Assembly: GCA_002503395.1 (NCBI GenBank)
Contig: DARQ01000091.1
Location: 12,335-18,384 of the forward strand
DNA length: 6,050 bases
Direction of reading: 5' to 3'
From: Euryarchaeota archaeon UBA60
Lineage (GTDB): Archaea; Thermoplasmatota; Poseidoniia; Poseidoniales; Poseidoniaceae
The position numbers and the translations under genes were made by a program. The notes under the pieces were generated by a model. It was given only the letters and a program-made list of their open reading frames with translations, was not told where the DNA came from and made no database searches. Position 1 is the first letter of the stretch; every line of letters begins with the position of its first letter. Positions 5,704 through 6,050 of the stretch are shown in pieces.

Positions 5704-6050
5704 ATGTTCACCGGCATCGTACAGGGCCTTGCCAAGGTAAGCGAGAATGTAATCGGTGCGGGCGGCAGCAAGTTGGTGCTTGAATTTCCCGCCTCGGCCA
5801 TGGATGGGGCAAGCCCGGGGATGAGTATCGCCATCGACGGCGTATGTCTGACCGTGGTCGAGGTTTCCGGCAGGTCATCGAGTTTCGATGTGGTCGGCGA
5901 AACCATTGCCAGAACCACGCTAGGAGAGTGTGTGGCTGGGGGATACGTGAACTACGAGAGGGCGGCAAAATACGGTGGTGAGATCGGTGGGCATGAGATG
6001 TCTGGCCATATCAGCACAACCGCAGAAATCATCGAGATAAGTAATCCTGA
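5704..6050 (+). CDS. ribE: Riboflavin synthase alpha chain, bacterial-type (partial, cut by right edge)
   Basis: Dismutates two 6,7-dimethyl-8-ribityllumazine molecules to riboflavin and a pyrimidinedione. The first 115 codons are visible, about 55% of the usual ~200-residue protein. It starts with the hallmark MFTGIVQG. GVCLTVV (residues 46-52), ETIARTTLG (66-74), VNYERA (82-87) and GGHEMSGH (95-102) follow, covering the first lumazine-binding repeat and the start of the second. F2, C48 and H102, positions known to matter in the E. coli enzyme, are all present at the same numbers. Most archaea outside the haloarchaea use an unrelated pentameric synthase (RibC), so this is a bacterial-type gene in an archaeal-type operon. 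The ATG at 5704 is well supported by the hallmark N-terminus and the overlapping Shine-Dalgarno. The reading frame is clean to the window end. Confidence 0.95.
   Translation, partial: MFTGIVQGLAKVSENVIGAGGSKLVLEFPASAMDGASPGMSIAIDGVCLTVVEVSGRSSSFDVVGETIARTTLGECVAGGYVNYERAAKYGGEIGGHEMSGHISTTAEIIEISNP

Noticed and set aside
5493..5918. 141-codon minus-strand frame opposite ribL and ribE
   Set aside because: It spans two recognised genes and their junction in antisense, with no protein motif; a shadow.

Overview
The window reads as a compact archaeal chromosome segment. The best guess is a planktonic Euryarchaeote of the Thermoplasmatota type, such as marine group II/III. Pointers are a stand-alone archaeal-style DHBP synthase, an archaeal RibL-type FAD synthetase, an endonuclease IV-like protein of the archaeal subfamily, and a tRNA gene without an encoded CCA. 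Base composition by eye is slightly above 50% GC. Several genes are of bacterial type (thiolase, RNase PH, riboflavin synthase alpha chain), a mixture common in such archaea. The lineage call is inference; no rRNA or ribosomal protein gene is present to anchor it.

Layout, left to right. (1) Positions 2-145 (+) may be the last 47 codons of a gene entering from the left edge. It converges on, and slightly overlaps, the end of the next gene. (2) Positions 133-2048 (-) hold a two-gene operon: an acetyl-CoA acetyltransferase (thiolase), then a class I SAM-dependent methyltransferase whose Shine-Dalgarno overlaps the thiolase stop codon. (3) A ~98 bp divergent spacer leads to a bacterial-type RNase PH (2147-2971, +). 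(4) A tRNA-Phe(GAA) gene (2980-3052, -) sits head-on to rph, 8 bp from its stop. (5) An endonuclease IV-like TIM-barrel protein (3125-4330, -) carries a long charged tail. (6) A ~148 bp divergent spacer with a 10-bp palindrome precedes a riboflavin/FAD cluster on the + strand: ribB (4479-5237), ribL (5262-5699) and ribE (5704 to the right edge, cut off).

How the genes work together. RibB makes the four-carbon precursor of lumazine, RibE makes riboflavin, and RibL adenylates FMN to FAD. Lumazine synthase and riboflavin kinase are not visible; they may lie beyond the right edge or elsewhere. RNase PH trims tRNA 3' ends, so its placement beside a CCA-less tRNA is suggestive but may be chance. 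The thiolase fits beta-oxidation or acetoacetyl-CoA metabolism. The endonuclease IV-like protein fits base-excision repair.

I see no mobile element, CRISPR array, integrase or clearly novel multi-gene system. The most unusual features are the long tail of the endonuclease IV-like protein (coiled coil, lysine-rich linker, acidic end finishing in a phenylalanine), the insertion in RNase PH, and the mixed archaeal/bacterial make-up of the riboflavin operon.
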